A stretch of 64,000 bases of DNA, taken from an uncultured Sphingomonadales bacterium (GTDB lineage Bacteria > Pseudomonadota > Alphaproteobacteria > Sphingomonadales > Sphingomonadaceae). The notes beneath the pieces are model-generated. The model worked only from the letters and a program-made list of their open reading frames with translations. It made no database searches and was not told the origin of the DNA. Position numbers and translations under genes: made by a program. This document shows, piece by piece, positions 9,066 to 17,337 of this stretch. The stretch is from positions 91,927 through 155,926 of the forward strand of contig CAIJLZ010000012.1 of the NCBI GenBank assembly GCA_903821605.1, given 5' to 3'. The first letter of the stretch is position 1. Every line of letters begins with the position of its first letter.

Positions 9066-10177
9066 CGGCTCGCCTCCCAAATCGCATGAACGCGCTCGGC
9101 CAAGGCCAATGACGAGGTGAGGCCGGGGGATTCGATCCCGAACAGGTTGATGATCCCGTCCAGTTGATGATCCGCCGGGCCGCTCAGCAGGAAATCGACA
9201 TTGGGTTCGCCCGGTCCCGATAGCTTGGGCCGTATCCCGGCATAAGCGGGCTGCAACTGATCGGGATCAACCCCCGGCCAAAATTGGCGCACCGCCGCAG
9301 CGAATGTCTCGCGGCGACTTTCCGACACGTCATAGTTGAGATCATCGACCCATTCGACATCGGGGCCAAAACGCGCCTGCCCAGCCAGATCGAGCGTCAA
9401 ATGCGTTCCCAGCCCGCCCGGTTCCGGCACCGGATAGATCAAATGGCGAAAATTCGTGCGCGCCCCATAGGTGAAATAACAGCCCTTGGCGAAACGCAGC
9501 TCGGGCACATGCGCCGCCTCCAGCCCTTCCATCCGGGCGGCAAGCGCATTCGCCCCCAGCCCGGCACAGTTGACGATAGTGCGCGCGGTCACGACCGGAT
9601 CGGACTCACCCGCGATCCGTACCGCCCAGCCATCCGCCACCCGATCCACGCCGACAATCTCGGTATGGCAGACCAGCATCGCGCCATGGGCCTCGGCTTC
9701 GCCCAGCAACGCCAGCATATAGCCATGGGAATCGATGATCCCGGTAGATGGCGAAAACAGCGCCACATCGCACAAAATATCGGGTTCCAGCCCATGCACC
9801 TGCGCGCCGCTCAGCCAGTGCAAATCGTTCATGCCGGCGCGTTCGGCATTGTCGCGGATGCGTTCGAGATCGGCACGCTGCGCGGCATTGGTCGCCACCA
9901 CCAGCTTGCCGCACCGGCGATGGGCGACCGCATGGCGCGCGCAAAAATCATAGAGCAATTCCTTGCCCCGGATGCACAACGCCGCCTTGAGCGAGCCGGG
10001 CGCGTAATAGATGCCGGCGTGGATCACCTCGCTATTGCGTGAACTGGTTTCCATGCCAAAGGCCGGACCGCGTTCAAGGATCATCACCTGCTGACCGGCC
10101 AGCGCCAGACGCCGGGCGACCGCAAGGCCAATGACCCCCGCCCCCACCACCAGCACGTCGACCATCTCCGATGCCAT
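9062..10177 (-). CDS. FAD-dependent oxidoreductase, L-2-hydroxyglutarate oxidase (LhgO)-like
   Basis: A 371-residue DAO-superfamily protein with the dinucleotide motif VLVVGAGVIGLAVARRLALAG at the N-terminus, and SRNSEVIHAGIYYAPGSLKA, which is the LhgO/L2HGDH family signature. Such enzymes oxidise a 2-hydroxy acid to a 2-oxo acid and pass electrons to the quinone pool. It is the first gene of the minus-strand operon and overlaps the GMC gene by ATGA. Together with the alcohol and aldehyde dehydrogenases it could complete the sequence alcohol, aldehyde, hydroxy acid, oxo acid. The exact substrate is inferred only from family. Confidence 0.85.
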   Translation of the reverse strand: MASEMVDVLVVGAGVIGLAVARRLALAGQQVMILERGPAFGMETSSRNSEVIHAGIYYAPGSLKAALCIRGKELLYDFCARHAVAHRRCGKLVVATNAAQRADLERIRDNAERAGMNDLHWLSGAQVHGLEPDILCDVALFSPSTGIIDSHGYMLALLGEAEAHGAMLVCHTEIVGVDRVADGWAVRIAGESDPVVTARTIVNCAGLGANALAARMEGLEAAHVPELRFAKGCYFTYGARTNFRHLIYPVPEPGGLGTHLTLDLAGQARFGPDVEWVDDLNYDVSESRRETFAAAVRQFWPGVDPDQLQPAYAGIRPKLSGPGEPNVDFLLSGPADHQLDGIINLFGIESPGLTSSLALAERVHAIWEASR

Positions 10178-10199
10178 ATTCTGCCATCCCCGTTAGCAC

Positions 10200-10213
10200 T
10201 TGAAGCGCTTCAA
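10200..10213. promoter_or_regulatory. palindromic operator candidate for the LacI regulator
   Basis: TTGAAGCGCTTCAA is a perfect 14-bp palindrome with a central CG, the classic format of LacI/GalR operators. It sits in the 89-base divergent gap between the LhgO-like gene (minus) and the thioesterase (plus), 22 bases before the former's start. The only LacI gene in the window is the last member of the minus-strand operon, which supports autoregulation. Confidence 0.75.
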
Positions 10214-10266
10214 CTTTGATCCTATACGGGCAGCGGAATGCCGCTGGCAAGCGCAAAGGGGATAAG

Positions 10267-10704
10267 ATGGCAGCCGATCAGAACCGCGCGGATTATGGTT
10301 ATTGGGTCGATATCGCCACCCGCTGGGCAGATTGCGATCCTTATGGCCATGTCAACAATGCCCAATATTACAGCTTCTTCGACACCGCGCTGTCCACCAT
10401 GATCATTGCCCGCGGCGTGATCCGTTCACCGCTGGGCAACTCAATCGGCCTGTGCGTTGAAAGCCAGTGCCAATTTCATGCCCCGATCGAATTCCCGGCA
10501 ATGATCAACGCCGGGGTCCGCATCGGCCATCTGGGGAGCAAGAGCATCCGCTATGAAATCGGCCTGTTTCTGGCAGGCGAGGACAAGCCCGCGGCCACCG
10601 GCTATTTCGTCCATGTCTTTGTCGACAAGGACAGTCGCCGCCCCGTGCCGCTAACCGATGGCCAGCGCGCCGCCATCGCCGATCTGGTCGTGGCCAAGGG
10701 CTGA
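10267..10704 (+). CDS. acyl-CoA thioesterase, 4-hydroxybenzoyl-CoA thioesterase (hot-dog) family
   Basis: A 145-residue single hot-dog-fold protein. The motif TRWADCDPYGHVNNAQYYSFFDTA is the 4HBT active-site helix entry with the catalytic Asp. These enzymes hydrolyse acyl-CoA thioesters in the cytoplasm. ATG 10267 is preceded by AAGGGG and was preferred over 10216, which would put the start inside or next to the operator palindrome. It is divergent from the GMC/ALDH operon and shares the putative LacI operator, so it may take part in the same pathway or be controlled with it. The acyl group is unknown. Confidence 0.88.
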   Translation: MAADQNRADYGYWVDIATRWADCDPYGHVNNAQYYSFFDTALSTMIIARGVIRSPLGNSIGLCVESQCQFHAPIEFPAMINAGVRIGHLGSKSIRYEIGLFLAGEDKPAATGYFVHVFVDKDSRRPVPLTDGQRAAIADLVVAKG

Positions 10705-10848
10705 TCACGGGCCACATCATCCAGCCATCAGGGGCATATCTGCGCCGGATTGGCGACGCGCCCCGCTTGTCCATCACTACTCCACAATTAAGCTTATGGC
10801 TCGTCCCGGTCGTTACCGGCATATGAAGGGCGAGGAGTAAGTTGCGTC

Positions 10849-12294
10849 GTGCGTTATCGGTTGTTCACCGTCACCTTTATCGGGCTGGCCCTGTCCACCT
10901 TATTGGGCGCGCTGGCGATGGCCGCCGTGTTGTCACTCAATCTGACGCGCGGGTTCAACGATTATCTGGCCGCCCGCGACCGCGAGTTCGTGGAACGCGC
11001 GGCCGACATTCTGATCGCGGCGGCGCGCACCCATCTTGCCGAACGCCAGCCCAACCAACCCCCGCCCGATCTCGCCAGCTTGTTGCGTGATCCACGGCTT
11101 GATCTCCCGCCCTTTCGCGCTGATCAGGGCAAGCCCCCGGAAATGTTCCCCGGGCAACAAGCCCATCTGCCGCCGCCCGAACTCGTCATCACCCGGTTGA
11201 TCGTGATGGACGCGCGCGGGCGACGGCTGGCCGGACCATTTCTGCCACCGGCGCGCTTGATGCCCGCCAACATCATCCGGCGTGATCTGGTGGTCGATGG
11301 GGAAATGCTCGGCACCTTGCTGGTGTTGCCGCGCGGCCCGGTACCCAGCGGGGTGGACACCAATTTCCTCCACTCGCAACATCGCCGCGCCGCCCTGCTG
11401 GTGCTGCTGCTCGGGCTGTTCAGCCTGCTGCCCGCGACGCTGATCGCGCGCCGGGGGTCAGGGCTGGTCCGCAATATCCGCTCGGCAACAGGCGCGATCA
11501 GCCGAGGCGACTACGACATTCGCGTGGCACCCAGCCGGATCCGGGAAATTGGCTCGATCTCGGACAATATCAACGACATGGCTCGCAGCCTGTCCCGGCT
11601 TGAAGCCACCCGCCGCCGCATGTTGGCCGAAATCTCGCATGAATTGCGAACCCCGCTGGCGGCGATGCGCGGCGAGATTGACGCGCTGGTCGATGGCGTC
11701 CGGCCGCTGCGACCGCAGGCGATGGTCTCCTTGCAGGAAGATGTCATGCAACTCGGCCAGTTGGTCGACGATCTCCATCTTTTGGCGCTGGCCGATCTCG
11801 CCGCCCTGCCCTGTCGGTTCGACACGGTGGAGGTCCTCGCCTTGTGCCGCGCCGCCATGGGCCGCATCGCGCCACAGGCGGAACGTGCCGGGATCGACAT
11901 GGTGCTGAACACGCCGAAGCTGGACGAACTGGCCGCCCGCTGGGACGCGGCGCGGATGCGTCAATTGTTCGGTAATCTGCTGGGCAACAGCCTTGCCTAT
12001 ACCTCCGCGCCCGGCCGGGTTGAAATGACGCTCGCGCTACGGGACCAGAAAATCATGATCCTTGTCGATGACAGCCCGCCCGGCGTCCCGGTCGATCAGC
12101 GCGCCCATTTGTTTGAGCCGCTGTTTCGCGGCGATCCGGCGCGCAGCCGTGCCACCGGCGGTAGTGGGCTTGGACTGTCGATCAGCACGGCCATTGTGCA
12201 GGCCCATGGCGGGACGATCGACGCCGCGGAGTCCCCGCTTGGCGGGCTGCGTATCGCCATCACCCTACCGCTTGATCCGGAACATCGCGCATGA
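10849..12294 (+). CDS. sensor histidine kinase (BaeS-like)
   Basis: A 481-residue membrane kinase starting with GTG, preceded by GAGGAG. TM1 is about residues 8-30, a periplasmic sensor region runs to about 178, TM2 about 181-200, then HAMP to about 252. The H-box EISHELRTPLAAMRGE carries the phospho-accepting His near residue 264, and the ATP-binding G2 box GGSGLGLSIS lies near 436. It forms an operon with the following OmpR-type regulator (ATGA overlap). The closest architecture is BaeS/envelope-stress or metal sensors. The operon points toward the YHYH/HupE cluster and converges with it, which suggests but does not prove a regulatory link. Confidence 0.93.
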   Translation: MRYRLFTVTFIGLALSTLLGALAMAAVLSLNLTRGFNDYLAARDREFVERAADILIAAARTHLAERQPNQPPPDLASLLRDPRLDLPPFRADQGKPPEMFPGQQAHLPPPELVITRLIVMDARGRRLAGPFLPPARLMPANIIRRDLVVDGEMLGTLLVLPRGPVPSGVDTNFLHSQHRRAALLVLLLGLFSLLPATLIARRGSGLVRNIRSATGAISRGDYDIRVAPSRIREIGSISDNINDMARSLSRLEATRRRMLAEISHELRTPLAAMRGEIDALVDGVRPLRPQAMVSLQEDVMQLGQLVDDLHLLALADLAALPCRFDTVEVLALCRAAMGRIAPQAERAGIDMVLNTPKLDELAARWDAARMRQLFGNLLGNSLAYTSAPGRVEMTLALRDQKIMILVDDSPPGVPVDQRAHLFEPLFRGDPARSRATGGSGLGLSISTAIVQAHGGTIDAAESPLGGLRIAITLPLDPEHRA

Positions 12295-12980
12295 CCGAGA
12301 CTAAGCCCTATCGCATCTTCGTCGTCGAGGATGACGCCAAGATCGCTGCGGTGTTGCACGATTATCTCCACGCCGATGGCTATCGCCCCGAGGTATTTCC
12401 GGATGGGCGGCAGCTTGTCACCGCCGTTCGGGACGATCCGCCTGATGCGATCATCCTCGACCTGATGCTGCCCGGCACCGATGGGTTGCAACTATGCTAT
12501 CAACTCCGCGCCTTTTCGGCGGTCCCGATCCTGATGCTGACGGCGCGTGTTGATGAGGCCGACCGGTTGCGCGGGCTTGATGGCGGGGCGGATGACTATG
12601 TGTGCAAGCCCTTCAGCGCGCGTGAAGTGATCGCCCGCATCGCCGCGCTCATTCGCCGGGTAGAGGGTCGGGTGGTCAACGAACAGGCCCCCGAACATGG
12701 CTATGCGGTCGACACTCTGGGGCAGCGGGTGGCATGGGCCGGGCATTGGCTGGGGCTGTCACCGTCCGAACATGCGATCCTTGGCCCGATGATGAAGCAA
12801 CCGGGCCGGGTCTTCACCCGCGACCAGTTGCTCGAAAAGCTGCGCGATGGCGCGCTGGATACGTCGGATCGCGCCATCGACAGCCATATCAAAAACATCC
12901 GCAAGAAAATCTGGGTGGTCGACCCCGACGCCCGGTGCATCGTCTCGGTCTATGGGGTCGGCTATCGGTTCGACCCCTAA
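12291..12980 (+). CDS. OmpR-family response regulator
   Basis: A 229-residue regulator. The receiver domain shows acidic EDD at 13-15, phospho-acceptor Asp at 57 (IILDLMLPGTDG) and conserved Lys in VCKPFS near 106; the winged-helix DNA-binding domain follows (RVFTRDQLLEKL, DRAIDSHIKNIRKKI, GVGYRF). It overlaps the kinase gene by ATGA and ends 14 bases from the converging HupE-like gene. It should control transcription in response to the upstream kinase. Targets were not identified. Confidence 0.95.
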   Translation: MTETKPYRIFVVEDDAKIAAVLHDYLHADGYRPEVFPDGRQLVTAVRDDPPDAIILDLMLPGTDGLQLCYQLRAFSAVPILMLTARVDEADRLRGLDGGADDYVCKPFSAREVIARIAALIRRVEGRVVNEQAPEHGYAVDTLGQRVAWAGHWLGLSPSEHAILGPMMKQPGRVFTRDQLLEKLRDGALDTSDRAIDSHIKNIRKKIWVVDPDARCIVSVYGVGYRFDP

Positions 12981-12994
12981 GCACCCATCTCCCC

Positions 12995-14155
12995 TCAGCG
13001 ATACAGATCGATCAGCGGCCCCATGCGGGTCGCCAGCATGATCGCCGCCAATAGACAGGCCAGCGCCGAAGCGCCGCGCGTGACACTGGTCCCGACCGCT
13101 CCCGCACGGTCGCCGCCCAGCCGCCGACCCAGCAACACCAATCCGACCGGCAGCAGGAGAAAGGCAAACTGGCCGATCTCCACCCCCAGGTTGAAGCCGC
13201 CCAACGTCGCCAGCCGATACTGGCTGGTCAGCCCCATTTGTTCGAGCGCCGACGCGAAGCCAAGGCCGTGCAACAGGCCACAGGCAAAAACAATGGCCGT
13301 GCGCCCCTTCAGCCGCGTCCCCCAGCCCAACAGGTTAAGCGCCCCCATCAACAAGATGCTGAAGGCGATGGCCGGCTCAATCACCGCCGAGGGCAGGCGC
13401 ACCAAGCCGAAGGCGGCGAGCGTCAGCGTCACGCTATGCGCGAGGGTAAAGCTGGTGATGACCCCGATCCAATAGCGCCAAGTCGATCCCGCGACCACGA
13501 TCGTCATCAGAAACAGCAAATGATCATAACCACCCAGAATATGGGTGATGCCGGTGCGGATGAAATCGCCAAAGGCCGCCCATGCGCCGCGAAACAAAAG
13601 ATGCGTGCCATGATCGGGCGTCAGCAAGGCAAGATCGACCTCATCACCCCGACGCGCCCGCAACGTGATCTGCCGTTCATCCGCGCCGCTGCCGAACAGG
13701 TCGGTCGTCACCATGACCTTGGCGGGCGGCCGCACAAAGCGCACCCCCGACAGGATCACAAGATCGGGGGATGGCGCCGCACTCGGTAACGTAACCGATC
13801 CCCCCACCACCGGGTCATCCGGCAACATGATCCAGACAAAGCCGGTCTTGGTCGGCCCATCGGGTGACGACACGCGGAAGCGGCGGCTGAACTGGGCGGT
13901 GATCGAACCGCGTCCCCGGTCCAGTTCGACCGGCGAAATCGCGCCGTCGCGGTTGGTATCGGCGCCCGCAAGCGCCGATACCGGGACCGAAATGACAAGA
14001 TAGCCCTTGTCACCCAACAGGTTAAGGGTGGCATTCTGGCGCGGGAGCATATGCGCCCGCGCCGGGATCGCCAGCAGGCCGACCATGATCAGCATCATGG
14101 CCAATAGCCAGCGGACCGCCACGAACGGCCGCTGACGATCCGATGCCACCATCAT
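12995..14155 (-). CDS. HupE/UreJ-like membrane protein with periplasmic EF-hand loop
   Basis: A 386-residue protein and the last gene of the YHYH cluster. A signal anchor covers residues about 14-34 (ending ARAH). A periplasmic domain follows and contains a canonical EF-hand loop DTNRDGAISPVE at about 66-77, a calcium-type site. The C-terminal half has about six or seven transmembrane helices with HILGGYDHLLFL, matching the HupE motif HxxxGxDH, plus histidines in LAHSVTL and GLLHGLGFA. HupE/UreJ proteins are proposed nickel (or cobalt) permeases. The start overlaps the upstream YHYH gene as ATGA. No hydrogenase or urease genes are nearby, so the metal is open. Confidence 0.85.
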   Translation of the reverse strand: MMVASDRQRPFVAVRWLLAMMLIMVGLLAIPARAHMLPRQNATLNLLGDKGYLVISVPVSALAGADTNRDGAISPVELDRGRGSITAQFSRRFRVSSPDGPTKTGFVWIMLPDDPVVGGSVTLPSAAPSPDLVILSGVRFVRPPAKVMVTTDLFGSGADERQITLRARRGDEVDLALLTPDHGTHLLFRGAWAAFGDFIRTGITHILGGYDHLLFLMTIVVAGSTWRYWIGVITSFTLAHSVTLTLAAFGLVRLPSAVIEPAIAFSILLMGALNLLGWGTRLKGRTAIVFACGLLHGLGFASALEQMGLTSQYRLATLGGFNLGVEIGQFAFLLLPVGLVLLGRRLGGDRAGAVGTSVTRGASALACLLAAIMLATRMGPLIDLYR

Positions 14156-15168
14156 GGTTGCAGCTTACCCTTCAGGCAGCGCCCGATATAGGGGTAAGTA
14201 TCGGTGATCATGTAATAATAAATGCCCTTGGGGAATTCCGGCGTCACCCCGGTGCGGCCATTGCATTCATCGAGATCACCACTGCCCGCCGAATAGCTAT
14301 AGTCTTCGGCAAATGTGCCCAACGGCGCCCAATCAGTGGAGGCCCGACCGGAATCCGCGACCGTGTCGATCTTGAAACTGCCGGTGCATTTTTTCAGGCC
14401 GCTGGTCGAGTCACTTGCCGTCGTGTAGCAATAACGGGCATAAATCGGATAACCATCCGATGCCCAGCCGACGAGCAACATCTTCGGATTGGCTTCCGAC
14501 ACGGCGGCATCGGTCAGCAGGGCCTCGGGCATGCCATGGTAATGATAAGACCCATTGGGCTGCACATGCGCATTGTTGCTATCGGTGCCAAAGCTGAAAA
14601 TTTGCGTCGGCTGGATCGCTTCCAACAGCGAACCCGTGCCGCCATCCGGGTTGCAACCCGCTGTGCTGGTCGCGGTGCTGGGGCAATGGCCATTGGTGAC
14701 CGGATCAAATTTCGCGCCCGACAGCGTATAGCCAACCGCGAGCATCGGTCCGGCCGCAGAATTGCTGGTCGCTTGGCTCGGCGAGATGCTGAAGCTCTTG
14801 TTGAAATTCACTTCCTTGATGTAATTATTGCCATTATCCGCGTTCGGAAACGTCCCGACCGCATGGTTCGGCAGGCCGTTTGACGACAAGCTGCGCGCCG
14901 TGTCGCTGCAACTCCAGGTCCAGTTGGCGGTCAACGTGCCCGATCCGCCATAGCTTCCGGTGTAGCTGCCCTTTTCCGAGCACAGCACACCCGCCGTTGA
15001 TGTGCCGCCGGACGTGCTTGATCCGCCCGAACTCGTTGAACTGCTGGAACTCGTCGACGTCGTGGAACTCCCATCCCCGCCGCACCCTGCCAGCGTCAAT
15101 GCCGCGGCCACCAATATGGCCGGGGCCATCATCGCCCTACTTCCGGTTACGAACTTCAACTTATTCAT
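14152..15168 (-). CDS. YHYH-domain lipoprotein, subfamily B (copy 2)
   Basis: A 338-residue exported protein. The start MNKLKFVTG was chosen over 15204 because it gives a clean lipoprotein signal, AAALTLAGC, with the acylated Cys followed by a Ser/Thr/Gly-rich linker. The body holds NGHCP, SYHYHGMPEALL, LLVGWASDGYPIYARYC and a C-terminal TGVTPEFPKGIYYYMITDTYPYIGRCLKG. The YHYH family has no established biochemical role; the conserved His/Tyr cluster suggests metal binding, which is inference. It is clearly paralogous to the gene just upstream (15250-16269) and overlaps the HupE-like gene by ATGA. Confidence 0.88.
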   Translation of the reverse strand: MNKLKFVTGSRAMMAPAILVAAALTLAGCGGDGSSTTSTSSSSSTSSGGSSTSGGTSTAGVLCSEKGSYTGSYGGSGTLTANWTWSCSDTARSLSSNGLPNHAVGTFPNADNGNNYIKEVNFNKSFSISPSQATSNSAAGPMLAVGYTLSGAKFDPVTNGHCPSTATSTAGCNPDGGTGSLLEAIQPTQIFSFGTDSNNAHVQPNGSYHYHGMPEALLTDAAVSEANPKMLLVGWASDGYPIYARYCYTTASDSTSGLKKCTGSFKIDTVADSGRASTDWAPLGTFAEDYSYSAGSGDLDECNGRTGVTPEFPKGIYYYMITDTYPYIGRCLKGKLQP

Positions 15169-15249
15169 CTCTCTTCCTTTCCAACTCATACGCGACGTTG
15201 ACAAAATACAGTCGCCACATGGCGACCTTCACCCTGGCCCAAGACATGC

Positions 15250-16269
15250 TCAGGACAGCTTCCCCTTCAAGCATCGACCGATATACGGGTAGCTATCGGT
15301 GATGATGTAATAATAGGTGCCGTGCGGAAACTCCGGCGTCACCCCGGTGCGCCCGTTACAATCATCCAGATCGCCGCTTCCGGCCACATAGACATGGTCG
15401 CCATCAAAGGTGCCGAGCGGCGCCCAATGGGTCGATGGCCGATCCGGTGCACTGTGGGGGTTGATCTGGTAACTGCCGGCGCATCTTTTCAACCCGCTAC
15501 CGGCATCGTCCGCGCGGCGGTAGCAATAGCGGGCATAGATCGGATAGCCATCAGATGCCCAGCCGACGAGCAGCATCGCGGGCTGCTTGTCGGACAGGCC
15601 GGCACGGGCCAGCAAGGCCTCCGGCATCCCATGATAATGATAGGCCCCGCTTGGCTGGACATGGGCATTATTGGCATCAACCCCAAAGTCGAACACCGAC
15701 TGGCCCAGCGCCTCGATCAGCCAATGGCCAACCGGCCCATCGAGGCTACAATCTTCGCGCCCGACGGCCGTGCCGGGGCAATGACCGTTGGTGACGGGAT
15801 CGAACTTGACGCCCGCCAGCGAATAGCCAACCGGCAGCATCGGCCCGGCACGCGCCACCGATGCGGCCACCACCGGGAACAGCGGCAGCGATAGGCTGAC
15901 CTCCTGCGCCCTGATCATGTTCGGATTGCCCGCATTTGGAAACACGCCCACTTCATGATCCGGCAAGCCATTGGCCAGCAATGTGCGCGTCGTGCCGGTG
16001 CAACTCCAACTCCAGCTTGCGGTCATCCGCCCGGCGCTATGATAATCGCCCGCATAGCTGCCGCTCTCGGCGCATTTGACGGTGCCGCGCCGCGTTGCGC
16101 CATCCTCCCCGCCATTGGCCCCGCCATTGGCCCCGGCAACGGCCGCCACGGCAGGCGCATTGCCGCCCCCGCCGCCAATGTCGCCCAGCATCAACACGCC
16201 GATGACGATCACCGGCACCGTCATCAACGCCCCCAAGGCTGTTTTGAACGAGCTTGCGCGCGGGTTCAT
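15250..16269 (-). CDS. YHYH-domain protein, subfamily B (copy 1)
   Basis: A 339-residue exported protein. The N-terminus has a single hydrophobic segment (about 12-30) followed by Gly/Ala-rich sequence, so it is either a signal peptide or a membrane anchor, unlike its lipoprotein paralogue downstream. Shared blocks with that copy: NGHCPGTA, AYHYHGMPEALLA, MLLVGWASDGYPIYARYCY, DLDDCNGRTGVTPEFP and SYPYIGRCLKG. Tandem duplication is the simplest explanation. It starts two bases from the preceding subfamily A gene. Function unknown; location periplasmic or extracellular. Confidence 0.85.
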   Translation of the reverse strand: MNPRASSFKTALGALMTVPVIVIGVLMLGDIGGGGGNAPAVAAVAGANGGANGGEDGATRRGTVKCAESGSYAGDYHSAGRMTASWSWSCTGTTRTLLANGLPDHEVGVFPNAGNPNMIRAQEVSLSLPLFPVVAASVARAGPMLPVGYSLAGVKFDPVTNGHCPGTAVGREDCSLDGPVGHWLIEALGQSVFDFGVDANNAHVQPSGAYHYHGMPEALLARAGLSDKQPAMLLVGWASDGYPIYARYCYRRADDAGSGLKRCAGSYQINPHSAPDRPSTHWAPLGTFDGDHVYVAGSGDLDDCNGRTGVTPEFPHGTYYYIITDSYPYIGRCLKGKLS

Positions 16270-16271
16270 GC

Positions 16272-17324
16272 TCAGCCCGTCCGTTTCATACTGCTGGCCA
16301 CCGCGCCCGTGACGCAGACCGTGGTATAAGGAAAGCTGTTGCTGCTGTGATAATGATAGCCCAGCGCCGTGGTGCTATGGCCTTGGCAATTGTCCAGCGT
16401 GCCCGCCGCACTGCCATCTGGTTCGGTTGCGCCGTAGACCGGAAAGCCATCGAACATGAAACCATAGATTTTGGTCTTGGCATCCGGCACTCCCGGCACA
16501 TCACGCGCCCGGTGGTAGTGATAATCATAGGCGAAACCGGTATGGCCGCCATAGCTGTCAAGCGGTGCCAAATTGCGGAAGGCCGTGATCCGGGCCACGG
16601 GTTCGGGCGGGAACAACAGAATGCCGTCAAGCGCAATCCCCGCGCCCGGCAGGCTGGTCACCGCCGTGTTGCTTGACGCGACCTTCGGGGTTGCGGGTAT
16701 CTCGATCGTCATCGTCTTGGCGGTGGGTGCCGCCTGGATGCAATGGTTGACGATGCCGGAGGTCTCCGCCTGCGCATAGGTCCAGTTATTGACCTCCTGC
16801 GTCGCGATCTTGTCCAACTCGGCATCGGTGGTGATGTTGACGCTGCCATCGGCATTGACGATCGACCAGCCGAGACGGCTATCCAGCGTCTTGAGCCAAG
16901 CGACCGTGACCTGCACCTCTTCATCCTTGCCGGACGGGTTCTTCAAATTCGCTACGTCATCGACGAAATAGCCCCCCGGTGCGGCATCGCTCGTCGGGCA
17001 CCATGGCCCGATGCTGTGCGCGTTCGGCATTTCATCGACTTGAAAGCTGTAACAGGTTGACGATGTGCCATCGCTCAGCGTGCACGACTTGGTGGTCACC
17101 GGCGTTAGCAGTTCACTACTGACCATCAGGTCCGACAGCTTGGCGGTGGTGGTGGTGCCGCCCGAACTGCTTGAACTGCTGCTGGTCGAACTGCTCGAAC
17201 TGCTCGATGTCGCGCCATCGCCGCCGCAGCCCGATAACGTCAGCGCGAGCGCCAGCATCCCGGCCGTGGCAAACGGTGCAACGACGGGATGGGCGGGGTG
17301 AAATTTCGAGATATGCCTTGTCAT
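16272..17324 (-). CDS. YHYH-domain lipoprotein, subfamily A (copy 2)
   Basis: A 350-residue lipoprotein from MTRHISKFHPAH, preceded by the strong ribosome site GAGGAGG. The track start at 17699 reads through the neighbouring gene in another frame and was rejected. The lipobox is ALTLSGC, followed by an extreme serine-rich linker (TSSSSSSS type). Conserved blocks: CPTSDAAPGGYFVDDV, GHTGFAYDYHYHRARDVPGVP, KIYGFMFDGFPVYGATEPDGSA and a second motif GYHYHSSNSFPY. Two YHYH-like motifs per protein distinguish subfamily A from B. It is paralogous to the cluster's first gene (17955-18971). Function unknown. Confidence 0.87.
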   Translation of the reverse strand: MTRHISKFHPAHPVVAPFATAGMLALALTLSGCGGDGATSSSSSSSTSSSSSSSGGTTTTAKLSDLMVSSELLTPVTTKSCTLSDGTSSTCYSFQVDEMPNAHSIGPWCPTSDAAPGGYFVDDVANLKNPSGKDEEVQVTVAWLKTLDSRLGWSIVNADGSVNITTDAELDKIATQEVNNWTYAQAETSGIVNHCIQAAPTAKTMTIEIPATPKVASSNTAVTSLPGAGIALDGILLFPPEPVARITAFRNLAPLDSYGGHTGFAYDYHYHRARDVPGVPDAKTKIYGFMFDGFPVYGATEPDGSAAGTLDNCQGHSTTALGYHYHSSNSFPYTTVCVTGAVASSMKRTG

Positions 17325-17337
17325 GTTCCATTCCTCC

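Noticed and set aside
17100-17260. Ser-codon repeats as a CRISPR or DNA-level repeat
   Set aside because: They encode the serine-rich stalk of a lipoprotein; no regular spacer structure.
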